The notes: generated from the sequence alone by a model not told the origin. DNA of 14,637 bases from CAYYWV01 sp964531525 (GCA_964531525.1 CAZHDF010000082.1:1-14637); one strand, 5' to 3'; counted from the first letter of the stretch, positions 1-8,626 are shown. Translations and numbers: made by a program.

Positions 1-33
1 GGGATAAGCCGCGCCGACTTAAACACATCATGC

Positions 34-84
34 CCTAGCGCCCTGGTTCCTAAATTCGTTACGTTTAGGAACCAGGGTGCTAGG
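34..84. repeat. Intergenic inverted repeat (21-bp arms, 9-nt loop)
   Basis: Bases 34-54 pair with 64-84 with a single mismatch, leaving a 9-nt loop at 55-63. The core CCCTGGTTCCTAAA is matched exactly by its reverse complement. The hairpin lies just past the 3' end of the glutathione S-transferase gene, so it may stabilise or end that transcript. No T-run follows on either strand, so it is not a textbook intrinsic terminator. It may instead be a copy of a dispersed palindromic repeat. The structure is directly visible; its function is inferred. Confidence 0.75.
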
Positions 85-99
85 AGTGCTCTTCGCCGC

Positions 100-705
100 T
101 CAGTCCCCGGTTATCGAAACATGGCCCCGCAGCGCGGCGACGCGCGCGATCCAGGCGCGTATCGCGGCGTAGTCGGCGAGGTCGAAGCCGCCCTCGTCGG
201 CGACATGGGTATAGGCGTAAAGCGCGATATCGGCGATCCCGAAGCGATCGCCCACGAACCACTTGTTATCCGCGAGATGGGCTTCCATCACCGCGAGCGC
301 GGCGTGGCCCGCCTTGCGCTTGTCGGCGAGCGCCGCGCGCCTGGCGTCGTCGATCTCGGTGTGCTTCAGCCAGAAGCGCGAGGTCGCGATATTGGGCTCG
401 TGGCTGTATTGCTCGAAAAACAGCCATTGCAGGGTCCGCGCGCGACCGAAGGCGTCGTCGGCGAGATAGCCGGTGCCGTCGGCGAGATAAAAGAGAATCG
501 CGTTCGATTCGGCGAGGAACCGCCCGTCCTCGGTCTCCAGCACCGGAATGCGCCCGTTCGGGTTCTTGGCGAGGAACGCGGGCGTCCGCGTCTCGCCTTT
601 CAGGATATCGCATTCGATCAGGTCGAACGGCCGCCCCAGCATGGACAGCAGCAGCCGCACCTTGTAGCCGTTTCCCGAATCGGAATAATCGTAAAGCCTT
701 AACAT
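100..705 (-). CDS. Glutathione S-transferase family protein
   Basis: This is a 201-residue cytosolic protein, the usual length for a bacterial GST. The N-terminal thioredoxin-like domain (about residues 1-78) shows the glutathione-site features: an S/N-rich first loop (YSDSGNGYKV, residues 6-15), the cis-proline in NGRIPVLE (Pro54) and the Glu66-Ser67 pair in AESNAI that holds the gamma-glutamyl group. The rest is an all-helical C-terminal domain with the usual late motif FGIADIALYAY. No cysteine occupies the beta-class catalytic place, so a Ser/Tyr-type or non-classical mechanism is likely. The ATG has GAGGA almost touching it, a close-set ribosome site. It lies 145 nt downstream of the reductase-like gene on the same strand and may be the last gene of that operon or have its own promoter. 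Family assignment is secure; the substrate is unknown. Confidence 0.9.
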   Translation of the reverse strand: MLRLYDYSDSGNGYKVRLLLSMLGRPFDLIECDILKGETRTPAFLAKNPNGRIPVLETEDGRFLAESNAILFYLADGTGYLADDAFGRARTLQWLFFEQYSHEPNIATSRFWLKHTEIDDARRAALADKRKAGHAALAVMEAHLADNKWFVGDRFGIADIALYAYTHVADEGGFDLADYAAIRAWIARVAALRGHVSITGD

Positions 706-850
706 TCCTCGCCCCGTCTTTTCCCGGCGATGCCGGATCGCCCCGGTTCTTCTCGTCCCGCGCTCCGCAGCATAGCGCGGGCCGCGCGAACGCCGGACAA
801 GATTATCTCACGAAACGGGCGGGCGCGGGGCCGATGCGGCCGCCGCGCGG

Positions 851-2374
851 TCATTCCTCGCCGTCCGAGGCGTCCTCGTCCCGCGCGGCGGGCGCGATCG
901 GCCAGGGGTTCTCGGCGCGCCAGGGGGTGACGCGCAGCTTGTCGCCCTGCGCCGCGATCACCTCGTCGAGGCGGCGCACATGGTCCATATGCCCGCCCAG
1001 CGCCGCGTAATCGTCGAGCCGCAGGGTGAACTCGATCGGCGCCACCAGCGCCGGCGTCGGCACCGAGCCGAAGGCGGCGTCGGGCATCCGGGCCACGTCG
1101 ACCATGAAGGTGATCCCGCCCCCGGGCCAGACATAGACCGGCGCGCCGCCCGACGTCACCCGGGTCAGGGTCTCGCGGACCGAGCGGGTCAGCCGCACCG
1201 GGTTCTCGGTCACGCCCGCGCGCAGGCTGCCGCCCGCGCCCGCCATGAACAGGACCGAGACCAGCGCCGGCTCGCAGTTCTCGCCGATCCGCGCGACCAC
1301 GCGGGCGAGCGGCTCGGGCATGGGCGCGGGTCGTGGCGCGAGATCGTCGTCGAGGACGAAGAACGCCGCGTCCTCGCCCGTGGTGCTGACCATCAGAAGC
1401 CGAAGCCCGGGGCGCGCCACCTTCGGGTCGATTCGCTCGATGATGGTCAGCGGGTCGTCGATGTCGGTGCCGCCCCAGCCGCTCCCCGGCTCGGCGACCT
1501 GGAAATAGCGCCCGGGCGTCGAGCGCCGCCCGCGCACCCGCACCCCCGACGGCGCCATGCCGAGAAAACGCCCCGCCTGATGCTCGGTCAAAACGCCGGT
1601 GATATGGTCGTCGACCACGATCACCTCGTCGACCTGGCCGAACCACTGGCGCGCGAACATGCCGATGGTGGCCGAACCGCAGCCGACGCGCATCCGCTCC
1701 TCGCGCGCGCCGTCGATCACCGGCGCCGCGCCCGCCTGGACGGTCAGCTTCGCGCCGCCGTCGATCGCGAGATCGACCGCCTCCTTGTTGCACAGCGCGA
1801 GCATCATGTCGCAGGTGGCGTTGCCCTCCTTCTTCGAGCCGCCGGTCAGGTGCCGCACGCCGCCCAGCGCCAGCATTTGCGAGCCGTACTCGGCGGTGGT
1901 CACATGGCCGACCTGCTCGCCGCCGCAGCGCACCGCGGCCTGCTCGGGACCGATGAAGCGGTCGGTGTCGATCTTCAGCTTGAGCCCGCAGTAGCTGAAG
2001 ATCCCCTCGGTCACCACGGTGACCATGTCGACGCCCTCGCATTCGCTCGCGACGATGAAGGGCGCGGGCTTGTAGTCGGGATAGGTGGTGCCCGAGCCGA
2101 TGCCGGTCACGAAGGTCGGCGCGCCGGGAACGATCTTGCCGTCCCAGTCGGCGGCGAGGAAAGGCACCATGCGCCCCTCGGCGTCGACGGTTTTCTGGGC
2201 GAGCACCACCGGGTCGGCGCGCGTCAGCACCCCGTCGCGGTTGCCGTAACGGTCGCAGGCCCCGCTGCGGCCCGGGCGAATCCGGCACAGCACCGGGCAG
2301 GCGTCGCAGACGACGATGCCCGCGTCGCGCGAGGCGTGCCCCGGGCGCTTCGGGTTTTTTCCGCTCTCAGCCAT
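851..2374 (-). CDS. 6-hydroxynicotinate reductase-like iron-sulfur protein
   Basis: The 507-residue product resembles proteins annotated as 6-hydroxynicotinate reductase, named after the ferredoxin-dependent enzyme of Eubacterium barkeri nicotinate fermentation that reduces 6-hydroxynicotinate to 1,4,5,6-tetrahydro-6-oxonicotinate. Near the N-terminus Cys23, Cys26, Cys30 and Cys40 (CDACPVLC then GACDRYGN) form a compact set suited to an Fe-S cluster. The remainder has many glycine-rich conserved stretches (GIGSGTTYPDYKPAPF, GGVRHLTGGSK, RVGCGSATIGMF, GRRSTPGRYFQVAEPG, VWPGGGITFMVDV). There is no signal peptide or membrane segment, so it is cytosolic. Its ATG overlaps the end of the molybdenum hydroxylase gene by 8 nt, implying translational coupling and a joint pathway: hydroxylate a ring, then reduce it. 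Family recognition is good. The substrate is inferred, because family members in aerobic Proteobacteria are largely annotated by similarity. The electron donor is not evident here. Confidence 0.8.
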   Translation of the reverse strand: MAESGKNPKRPGHASRDAGIVVCDACPVLCRIRPGRSGACDRYGNRDGVLTRADPVVLAQKTVDAEGRMVPFLAADWDGKIVPGAPTFVTGIGSGTTYPDYKPAPFIVASECEGVDMVTVVTEGIFSYCGLKLKIDTDRFIGPEQAAVRCGGEQVGHVTTAEYGSQMLALGGVRHLTGGSKKEGNATCDMMLALCNKEAVDLAIDGGAKLTVQAGAAPVIDGAREERMRVGCGSATIGMFARQWFGQVDEVIVVDDHITGVLTEHQAGRFLGMAPSGVRVRGRRSTPGRYFQVAEPGSGWGGTDIDDPLTIIERIDPKVARPGLRLLMVSTTGEDAAFFVLDDDLAPRPAPMPEPLARVVARIGENCEPALVSVLFMAGAGGSLRAGVTENPVRLTRSVRETLTRVTSGGAPVYVWPGGGITFMVDVARMPDAAFGSVPTPALVAPIEFTLRLDDYAALGGHMDHVRRLDEVIAAQGDKLRVTPWRAENPWPIAPAARDEDASDGEE

Positions 2375-5132
2375 CGCCGCCCGCCGCCCGCGTCGCGAGG
2401 ATCGCGGCGCGCACCCGGTCGGGGGTCGCCGGCAGGCGGGTGATGCGCGCGCCCGTGGCGTGGTGGATCGCCCCCAGGATCGCAGGCGCCGTCGGAATCA
2501 GCGCGGGCTCGCCGATTCCCTTGGCGCCCCAGGGACCGAGCGGCTCGGGGTCCTCGATCAGCAGGCATTCGATCTCGGGCAGGTCGCCGACGGTCGGAAT
2601 CAGATAGTCGTGAAGGTTCTCGGTCCGGCCGGGGAGATACTCCTCCATCAGCGCGAGGCCCAGGCCCTGGGCGATGCCGCCGTGGATCTGGCCCTCGACC
2701 TGGGTCGGGTTGATCGCGCGGCCGATATCGTGGGCGGCGACGATGCGCAAGGGCGTCACCGTGCCGAGCTCCAGGTCGACCGCGACCTCGGCGATCTGGG
2801 CGGCGAAGCCGTAGCAGGCGTAGGGCACGCCCTGGCCGTCGGCGTCGAGCGGCGAGGTCGGCGGATCGAAAGAGCCGACCCCGACCAGTACGTCGCCGCG
2901 CTCGCCCTCGGGCAGGCGGGCGAGGTCGAGCGCATGGGCGCCGCCCGCGTCGCGAACGATCACGCGCCCCTTCTCGATCTCGATCACCGCCTCGTCGCCG
3001 GCGTTGGCGAGCCGCAGGATCTGGGCGCGCAGGTCGCGCCCGGCGAGCTCGGCCGCCTTGCCCGAGATGAAGGTCTGGCGCGAGGCCGAGGTCTTGCCCG
3101 CGTCCGCCGTGAGGTCGGTGTCGCCGGTCACCAGCGTCAGCGCGGCCATCGGCACGCCGAGCGCGTCGGCCGCGATCTGGGCGAGGATCGTGTTCGAGCC
3201 CTGGCCGATATCGAGCGCCCCACTGTAAAGCGTGATCCGCCCGTCGCGCGCCAGGCCCACATGCATGGTCGAGGGGTTCGACATCGAGGTGTTGCCGATC
3301 CCGTACCACATGCAGCCGATGCCCACGCCCCGGCGCAGGGGCCCCATGGCGGCGGCGTTTTGCGCCTCGACCCGGGCGCGGGCCTCGGTCCAATGGGAGC
3401 GCAGTTCCTCGAGGCATTGGGCGAGCCCGGCGCTCGCTTCGAGCGTCTGGCCGGTCGCGGTTCGGTCGCCGGCGCGGATCGCGTTGCGCAGGCGGAATTC
3501 GAGCGCGTCCATCCCGATGCGGGCGGCGAGCATGTCCATCAGCGCCTCGTGGACCACAGCCGCCTGGGGGATGCCGAAACCCCGGAAGGCCCCCGCCGGC
3601 GGCCCGTTGGTGAACAGCGCCCGGGTGGTCGCGCGCACCGCCGGCACCACATAGGGGCCGCTCGCGTGAACCGGCACGCGGTTGGCGACCGTCGGCCCCC
3701 AGGAGGCGTAGGCGCCGGTATTGAAATCACCGTGGAAGTCGAGCGCCGCGAGCCTGCCGTCGCGGGTGCACCCGGCGCGCCCGGTCATGCGCGCCGGGTG
3801 GCGCTTGGTGCTCGACGCCATCGATTCGGGACGCGTGTAGACGCAGCGTACGGGCCGCTCGAGCAGCCAGGCCGCGACCGCGATCATGGGCTGGACCGAC
3901 TGGTCGAGCTTGCCGCCGAAGCCGCCACCGCAGGCGGTCGGGCGGATGCGCACGCGCTCGGGCGAAATACCGAGCACCTGGGCGACCTCGACGCGGTCCA
4001 TGTAGGGCGTCTGGGTGGAGGCGTGGATCTCGATGCGCTCGCCGACGCGACGCGCGTAGCCCGCCTCGGGCTCGATATAGGCGTGTTCGACGAAGCCGGT
4101 CTCGGCCGCGATCTCGACGACCGCGTCGGCGGCGGCGAACCCCGCCTCCAGATCGCCGCGCGCGACTCGCCCCTCGATCAAAAGATTGCCGGGCCGGTCG
4201 GCGTGAAGCGTCGGCGCGCCCGGCGACATGGCGTCGTCGAGGGTCTCGACCGCGGGCAGCGGCCGCCAGTCGATCGGCAGCTCGTCGTCGTCGATCTCGG
4301 CGAGCGTCTCGGCGTCGGCCGCCACCAGGGCGACGACCGCCTCGCCGCGATAGCGCGCGTAGCCGTCGGCGAATACCGGCTGGTCCTTGATGTCGGGATA
4401 GATGCCGAAGCCGTTGTTGCCCGGCACGTCGGCCGCCGTCAGCACGCGCAGCAGCTTCGGGTGGCGGCGGTGAAGATCGTCGAACGTGCCCAACGTGAAG
4501 CGCGCATGGGCATGGGGCGAGCGCACCGCGCGCAGCCACAGGGCCTCGGCGGGCGCGGCGTCGTCGCCGTAGATCTCGGCCCCGGTGACGCGCGCGATCC
4601 CGTCGATCTTGGCCGCGCGCGCGCCGACCGCCGCGCCGCGCGCGAGCGGGGCCGGCTCGCGCGGCCCGCCCTCGGCCGCGTCGATCACCGCCTCGACGAT
4701 CTTGCGGTAGCCCGTGCAGCGGCACAGAACCCCCGCGAGCGCGTCCTCGACCTCGGCGGCGTCGGGGCGCGGGCGGCGGCGCAGAAGATCGGCCGCCGCC
4801 ATCAGCATGCCCGGCGTGCAGATCCCGCATTGCGCCGCGCCGTGGGCGTGAAAGGCGCGTTGCAGGGCGTCGAGCGCGCCGTCCCGGGCGAGTCCCTCGA
4901 CCGTGACCACCGCGCGCCCGGCGACCTGGGCCACGGACGTCATGCAGGCGCAAACCTGGCGGTCGTCGAGCAGCACCGTGCAGGCGCCGCAGTCGCCCGC
5001 GTCGCAGCCGACCTTGGTGCCGGTCAGCCCAAGCCCCCGGCGCAGCACCGTGGCGAGCCGCTCGGCGGGCGCCGCCTCGACCGAAACCGCCCGGCCGTTG
5101 AGCGTGAAGGCGACTTGCACGGTTGCCGTCAC
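2367..5132 (-). CDS. Molybdenum hydroxylase: fused [2Fe-2S] and molybdopterin-binding subunits (xanthine dehydrogenase family)
   Basis: This 921-residue protein joins two subunits that are often separate genes. Residues 1-155 form the small subunit. Its plant-ferredoxin [2Fe-2S] cluster is bound by Cys43, Cys48, Cys51 and Cys63, and the second cluster by Cys102, Cys105, Cys137 and Cys139 (QCGICTPG and CRCTGY). From about residue 165 runs the molybdopterin subunit, with CGGGFGGK (401-408), GAFRGFG (514-520) and, near the end, KGIGEP with the likely catalytic base Glu875. The CODH signature AYRCSFR is absent, so this is a hydroxylase and not carbon monoxide dehydrogenase. The GTG start overlaps the TGA of the FAD-subunit gene (GTGA). 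GGGAG lies 4 nt upstream. No Tat or other signal is seen, so it is cytosolic. The partners suggest an N-heteroaromatic acid such as nicotinate as substrate; that part is inference. Confidence 0.92.
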   Translation of the reverse strand: MTATVQVAFTLNGRAVSVEAAPAERLATVLRRGLGLTGTKVGCDAGDCGACTVLLDDRQVCACMTSVAQVAGRAVVTVEGLARDGALDALQRAFHAHGAAQCGICTPGMLMAAADLLRRRPRPDAAEVEDALAGVLCRCTGYRKIVEAVIDAAEGGPREPAPLARGAAVGARAAKIDGIARVTGAEIYGDDAAPAEALWLRAVRSPHAHARFTLGTFDDLHRRHPKLLRVLTAADVPGNNGFGIYPDIKDQPVFADGYARYRGEAVVALVAADAETLAEIDDDELPIDWRPLPAVETLDDAMSPGAPTLHADRPGNLLIEGRVARGDLEAGFAAADAVVEIAAETGFVEHAYIEPEAGYARRVGERIEIHASTQTPYMDRVEVAQVLGISPERVRIRPTACGGGFGGKLDQSVQPMIAVAAWLLERPVRCVYTRPESMASSTKRHPARMTGRAGCTRDGRLAALDFHGDFNTGAYASWGPTVANRVPVHASGPYVVPAVRATTRALFTNGPPAGAFRGFGIPQAAVVHEALMDMLAARIGMDALEFRLRNAIRAGDRTATGQTLEASAGLAQCLEELRSHWTEARARVEAQNAAAMGPLRRGVGIGCMWYGIGNTSMSNPSTMHVGLARDGRITLYSGALDIGQGSNTILAQIAADALGVPMAALTLVTGDTDLTADAGKTSASRQTFISGKAAELAGRDLRAQILRLANAGDEAVIEIEKGRVIVRDAGGAHALDLARLPEGERGDVLVGVGSFDPPTSPLDADGQGVPYACYGFAAQIAEVAVDLELGTVTPLRIVAAHDIGRAINPTQVEGQIHGGIAQGLGLALMEEYLPGRTENLHDYLIPTVGDLPEIECLLIEDPEPLGPWGAKGIGEPALIPTAPAILGAIHHATGARITRLPATPDRVRAAILATRAAGGDG

Positions 5133-5983
5133 GATGCTCCCGTCCCTTCGGCCGCGAGTCCGTCGAGCGCCCGGCGCAACAAAGTGAGCGCCGCGTCGCG
5201 CCGATAATCGGCGGGCGCGCGCGGATCGTCGATCGGCGCGAGCGGGTCGAGATGCCCGGCCTCGACCGCCGCGCCCAGCCCGGGCGCGAACAACCGCCCG
5301 GCGAGCGCCGCCTCGAGCGCGGGCAGCCGTCTTGCCGTCGGCGCGCAGGCCCCGACCGAAACCCGCGCGGCGGCGACGCGCCCCTCCCGGTCCACCTCGA
5401 CCACGGCGGCGACCATGACGATCGAGATCACCAGATAGCGCCGCGCGCCGAGCTTGAGAAAGGCGGCGCGCGCCGAACGCGCCGGCCGGGGCACGAGGAT
5501 CGCGGTCACCAGCTCGTCGGCGCGCCGCCGGGTTTCGCGGTTACCGGTAACGAACTCGACCACCGGCAGGCGGCGACGCCCGCCGCGCGAGGCGAGCTCG
5601 ACCTCGGCGTCCATGACCTGGAAGTTGGGAATCCCGTCGGCCGCCGGCGAGGCGTTGCAGAGATTGCCGCACAGGGTGCCCGCGTTCTGCACTTGCGGCC
5701 CCCCGACCGCGCAGGCGGCATGCTTGAGGCCATCGAACAGCGGCGGCAGCGGCGCGTCGATCAGGTCGCGCCAGGTCGCGAGCGCGCCGATCCGCCAGCC
5801 CGCCTCTTCCTCGACGATGCCGCGCAAATCGCCGATCGCCGTGATGTCGAGCACGTCGTTCGCCACCGCGCGCCCGACGCGGGCGGGATAGAAATCGGTG
5901 CCGCCGGCGAGGATCGACGGGGCCCCTTTGGCGAGCGCGTCGAGCGCCTCGGAAAGCGCGTCCGGCCTCATGTAACGCCCCAT
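5129..5983 (-). CDS. FAD-binding subunit of molybdenum hydroxylase (CoxM/XdhA-like)
   Basis: The 284-residue protein has the layout of the FAD-binding medium subunit of xanthine dehydrogenase-type enzymes. Residues 1-175 hold the FAD domain, with ILAGGTD (24-30) and GGPQVQNAGTLCGN (94-107), the two flavin-contacting loops. A C-terminal domain of the CO-dehydrogenase flavoprotein type fills the rest. It passes electrons from the iron-sulfur clusters of the fused partner to an acceptor. The ATG at 5983 is favoured over the Met four codons later because GGAGGGAG sits 5 nt upstream. It is the first gene of the operon: 100 nt separate it from marR, and that gap carries a TTGACA element and an operator-like palindrome. 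Family assignment is secure; the physiological acceptor is unknown. Confidence 0.9.
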   Translation of the reverse strand: MGRYMRPDALSEALDALAKGAPSILAGGTDFYPARVGRAVANDVLDITAIGDLRGIVEEEAGWRIGALATWRDLIDAPLPPLFDGLKHAACAVGGPQVQNAGTLCGNLCNASPAADGIPNFQVMDAEVELASRGGRRRLPVVEFVTGNRETRRRADELVTAILVPRPARSARAAFLKLGARRYLVISIVMVAAVVEVDREGRVAAARVSVGACAPTARRLPALEAALAGRLFAPGLGAAVEAGHLDPLAPIDDPRAPADYRRDAALTLLRRALDGLAAEGTGAS

Positions 5984-6024
5984 GAGCGCTCCCTCCCCGT
6001 CGCGGAGCCCGCGTGGTGAATATT

Positions 6025-6069
6025 GTTTGTATGCATATGAATTTCGCGGAACCTTCCCACCCCTGTCAA
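6025..6069 (-). promoter_or_regulatory. Candidate promoter of the hydroxylase operon with MarR operator-like site
   Basis: The site GTTTGTATGCATATGAAT (6025-6042) has a perfect 8-bp palindromic core TATGCATA flanked by TT and AA. It matches 14 of 18 bases of a site upstream of marR. Read on the minus strand, an exact TTGACA lies at 6069-6064, 21 nt before the site, so the site covers the -10 and start region. No good -10 hexamer stands out. The position fits a repressor that blocks RNA polymerase. MarR proteins commonly bind such short palindromes; that this MarR binds here is inferred. Confidence 0.6.
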
Positions 6070-6083
6070 GAGGAACCGCGCGC

Positions 6084-6575
6084 TCAGCCCAAACGGCGCA
6101 GCAATTCGAGCAGGCGGCGGCGCTCGCGGGCGTCGAGGGGGGCGAGTATCGTCTCGCTCACCCGGCGACCGCGCGCGCTCAACCCGGCGACGAGACGGCG
6201 TCCCTCGGGCGAGAGGGTGAGCACGGTTCGGCGGCGGTCGGCGGCGTCGGCGCGCCGCTCGATCAGCCCGCGCCGGGCGAGGCGACGGATCACGCCCTGC
6301 ACGGTCGCCGGGTCCATGGCCGTCAGTCGCCCGAGATGGTTCTGCGACAGCGCGCCGGCGTCGCGCAGCTTGACAAGCGCCGCCCATTGGGTCGGCGTGA
6401 TTTGGGCATCGCCGAAAGCGGCGAGAAAGATCGCGGTCGCACGCTGATGGGCGCGGCGCAGCAGATATCCCGCCTGTTCCTCCAGGCGATAGCGCCCGTC
6501 CGTATCGTCGCCGTTCTCCCCGTCGCGCGGCGCGCGCCTGCCGGCCACCGCCGCCGAACCGTCTTGTTGGGACAT
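6084..6575 (-). CDS. MarR-family transcriptional regulator
   Basis: The 163-residue protein has the MarR winged-helix core: ITPTQWAALVKL, then LSQNHLGRLTAMDPATVQ (helix-turn-helix), IRRLARRGLIERR, and the wing DADRR-type segment ADAADRRRTVLTLSPEG. A C-terminal dimerisation helix ends the protein. The reading frame is open 30 codons further upstream, but the ATG at 6575 is chosen because GGGGAGG lies 8 nt before it and homology begins after it; the longer version would also begin within the operator region. The gene lies head-to-tail with the hydroxylase operon, and both promoters share an 18-nt site, suggesting autoregulation plus control of the operon. A known parallel is NicR, the MarR repressor of nicotinate genes in Pseudomonas putida, which responds to 6-hydroxynicotinate. 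That this protein senses a similar ligand is inference. Confidence 0.9.
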   Translation of the reverse strand: MSQQDGSAAVAGRRAPRDGENGDDTDGRYRLEEQAGYLLRRAHQRATAIFLAAFGDAQITPTQWAALVKLRDAGALSQNHLGRLTAMDPATVQGVIRRLARRGLIERRADAADRRRTVLTLSPEGRRLVAGLSARGRRVSETILAPLDARERRRLLELLRRLG

Positions 6576-6606
6576 GAACGCCGCCTCCCCGCTTCCCGCC
6601 AAGATC

Positions 6607-6647
6607 GTTTGTACACATACTAATCTGGACGAGCCGCGCGCTGTCAA
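6607..6647 (-). promoter_or_regulatory. Candidate marR promoter with MarR operator-like site
   Basis: GTTTGTACACATACTAAT at 6607-6624 matches the operon site in 14 of 18 positions, including the invariant GTTTGTA, CATA and AAT blocks. On the minus strand a perfect TTGACA (6647-6642) is followed by a 17-nt gap that ends exactly where the site begins, so a bound protein would cover the -10. The nine bases CTGTCAAGA are identical in the two promoters. This is consistent with negative autoregulation. The site is less symmetric than its partner (core TACACATA). Confidence 0.6.
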
Positions 6648-6753
6648 GAAACGCGCCGCGCTCACAGAGGCTTGACTTGCCGCCCACGACGCGGGGCCTC
6701 ACAGTGATCCGAGCTCCCAAGCCGATGATGCAAACCGACAGCGGAGGAAGCCC

Positions 6754-7791
<1,038 letters not shown>

Positions 7792-7817
7792 GCCGCGACG
7801 CGTTAAGTTGGCGCCGT

Positions 7818-8591
7818 TCAGCCCTTCGCCTCGATCCAGTCCGGCAGATCGACGATCGAGGCGATCCGCCCGTCCGCGCGGATGTCGTCGCGGTCGCGGT
7901 CGGCGGGCGTGAACTTGCCGGTTTCGACCTGAACCGCGCGCATCCCCGCCGCCCGGGCGCCGCCGATATCGGCTTCGATGTCGTCGCCGACCATCACCGC
8001 CTCCCCCGCCGCGACGCCGAGATGGGCGAGCGCGAGCGCGAAGAACGCCGCCGCCGGCTTGCCCACGACCTCGGCCTCCACGCGCGCGGCGTATTCGAGC
8101 GCGGCGACGAACGGCCCGAGGTCGAGCGCGATCGCGCCGTCGCGGCGGCAATAGCGGTTGCGGTGAAGCGCGATCAGCCGCGCGCCGCCGCGCAGCATGG
8201 CGAACAGACCGTCGAGCCGCTCCCAGGTGAAGCCTTTATGCAAATCGCCGAGCACCACGGCCTCGGGCGCCTCGTCGACGAGATCGAAGGCGGCGAAGTC
8301 CTCGGTCAATCCTTCGGGCGCCGCGAGATGCACGCGCCGGACGCGATCGCGCGACAAAAGGCGGGCGGCGGCGAGCGGCGGGGTGAACAGCTCCGCCTCG
8401 TCGAGCGCGAAGCCCATGGCGCGCAGCCGCGCCGCGATCTCGCGCCGAGAGCGCGTCGTCGTGTTGGTGAGAAAGCGCAGGCCCAGCCCCGTCGCGCGCA
8501 GCCGCTCAAGCGCCGCCGACGCGCCCGCGACCGTTCCGTCCCCTTCGTAGAGGACCCCTTCGAGATCGAGAAGAACGCCGCGCACCGTCAT
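7818..8591 (-). CDS. HAD-superfamily subfamily IIA hydrolase (LHPP/NagD-like phosphatase)
   Basis: The 257-residue protein carries all four HAD motifs: I, LLDLEGVLY with nucleophile Asp9; II, FLTNTTT (Thr42/Asn43); III, Lys178 in VVGKP; and IV, MVGDDIEADIGGA (Asp203/Asp204/Asp208). The segment between motifs II and III is long enough for the C2 cap of subfamily IIA. The residue two after the nucleophile, usually Asp, is Glu11 here. Related proteins include the human phospholysine phosphohistidine phosphatase LHPP and bacterial NagD. The native substrate cannot be read from sequence. GGAG precedes the ATG by 5 nt. It lies 57 nt after the hemerythrin-like gene on the same strand and may be co-transcribed with it. 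Confidence 0.88.
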   Translation of the reverse strand: MTVRGVLLDLEGVLYEGDGTVAGASAALERLRATGLGLRFLTNTTTRSRREIAARLRAMGFALDEAELFTPPLAAARLLSRDRVRRVHLAAPEGLTEDFAAFDLVDEAPEAVVLGDLHKGFTWERLDGLFAMLRGGARLIALHRNRYCRRDGAIALDLGPFVAALEYAARVEAEVVGKPAAAFFALALAHLGVAAGEAVMVGDDIEADIGGARAAGMRAVQVETGKFTPADRDRDDIRADGRIASIVDLPDWIEAKG

Positions 8592-8626
8592 CGCTACTCC
8601 GCCCTGGAAAGGCGTGATCGGCAGGC

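Noticed and set aside
2367..5132. Aerobic carbon monoxide dehydrogenase large subunit (CoxL)
   Set aside because: The form I CODH active-site loop AYRCSFR is absent; the corresponding position reads GAFRGFG. An iron-sulfur domain is also fused at the N-terminus.
2316..5207. Very long open frame on the plus strand (over 960 codons)
   Set aside because: It is antisense to the molybdenum hydroxylase. The translation is Arg/Gly/Ala/His-rich with no recognisable domain, as expected from the reverse strand of GC-rich coding DNA.
6576..6665. Upstream extension of MarR by 30 residues
   Set aside because: The ATG at 6575 has a good ribosome site, and the extension would begin upstream of the operator and the -10 region.
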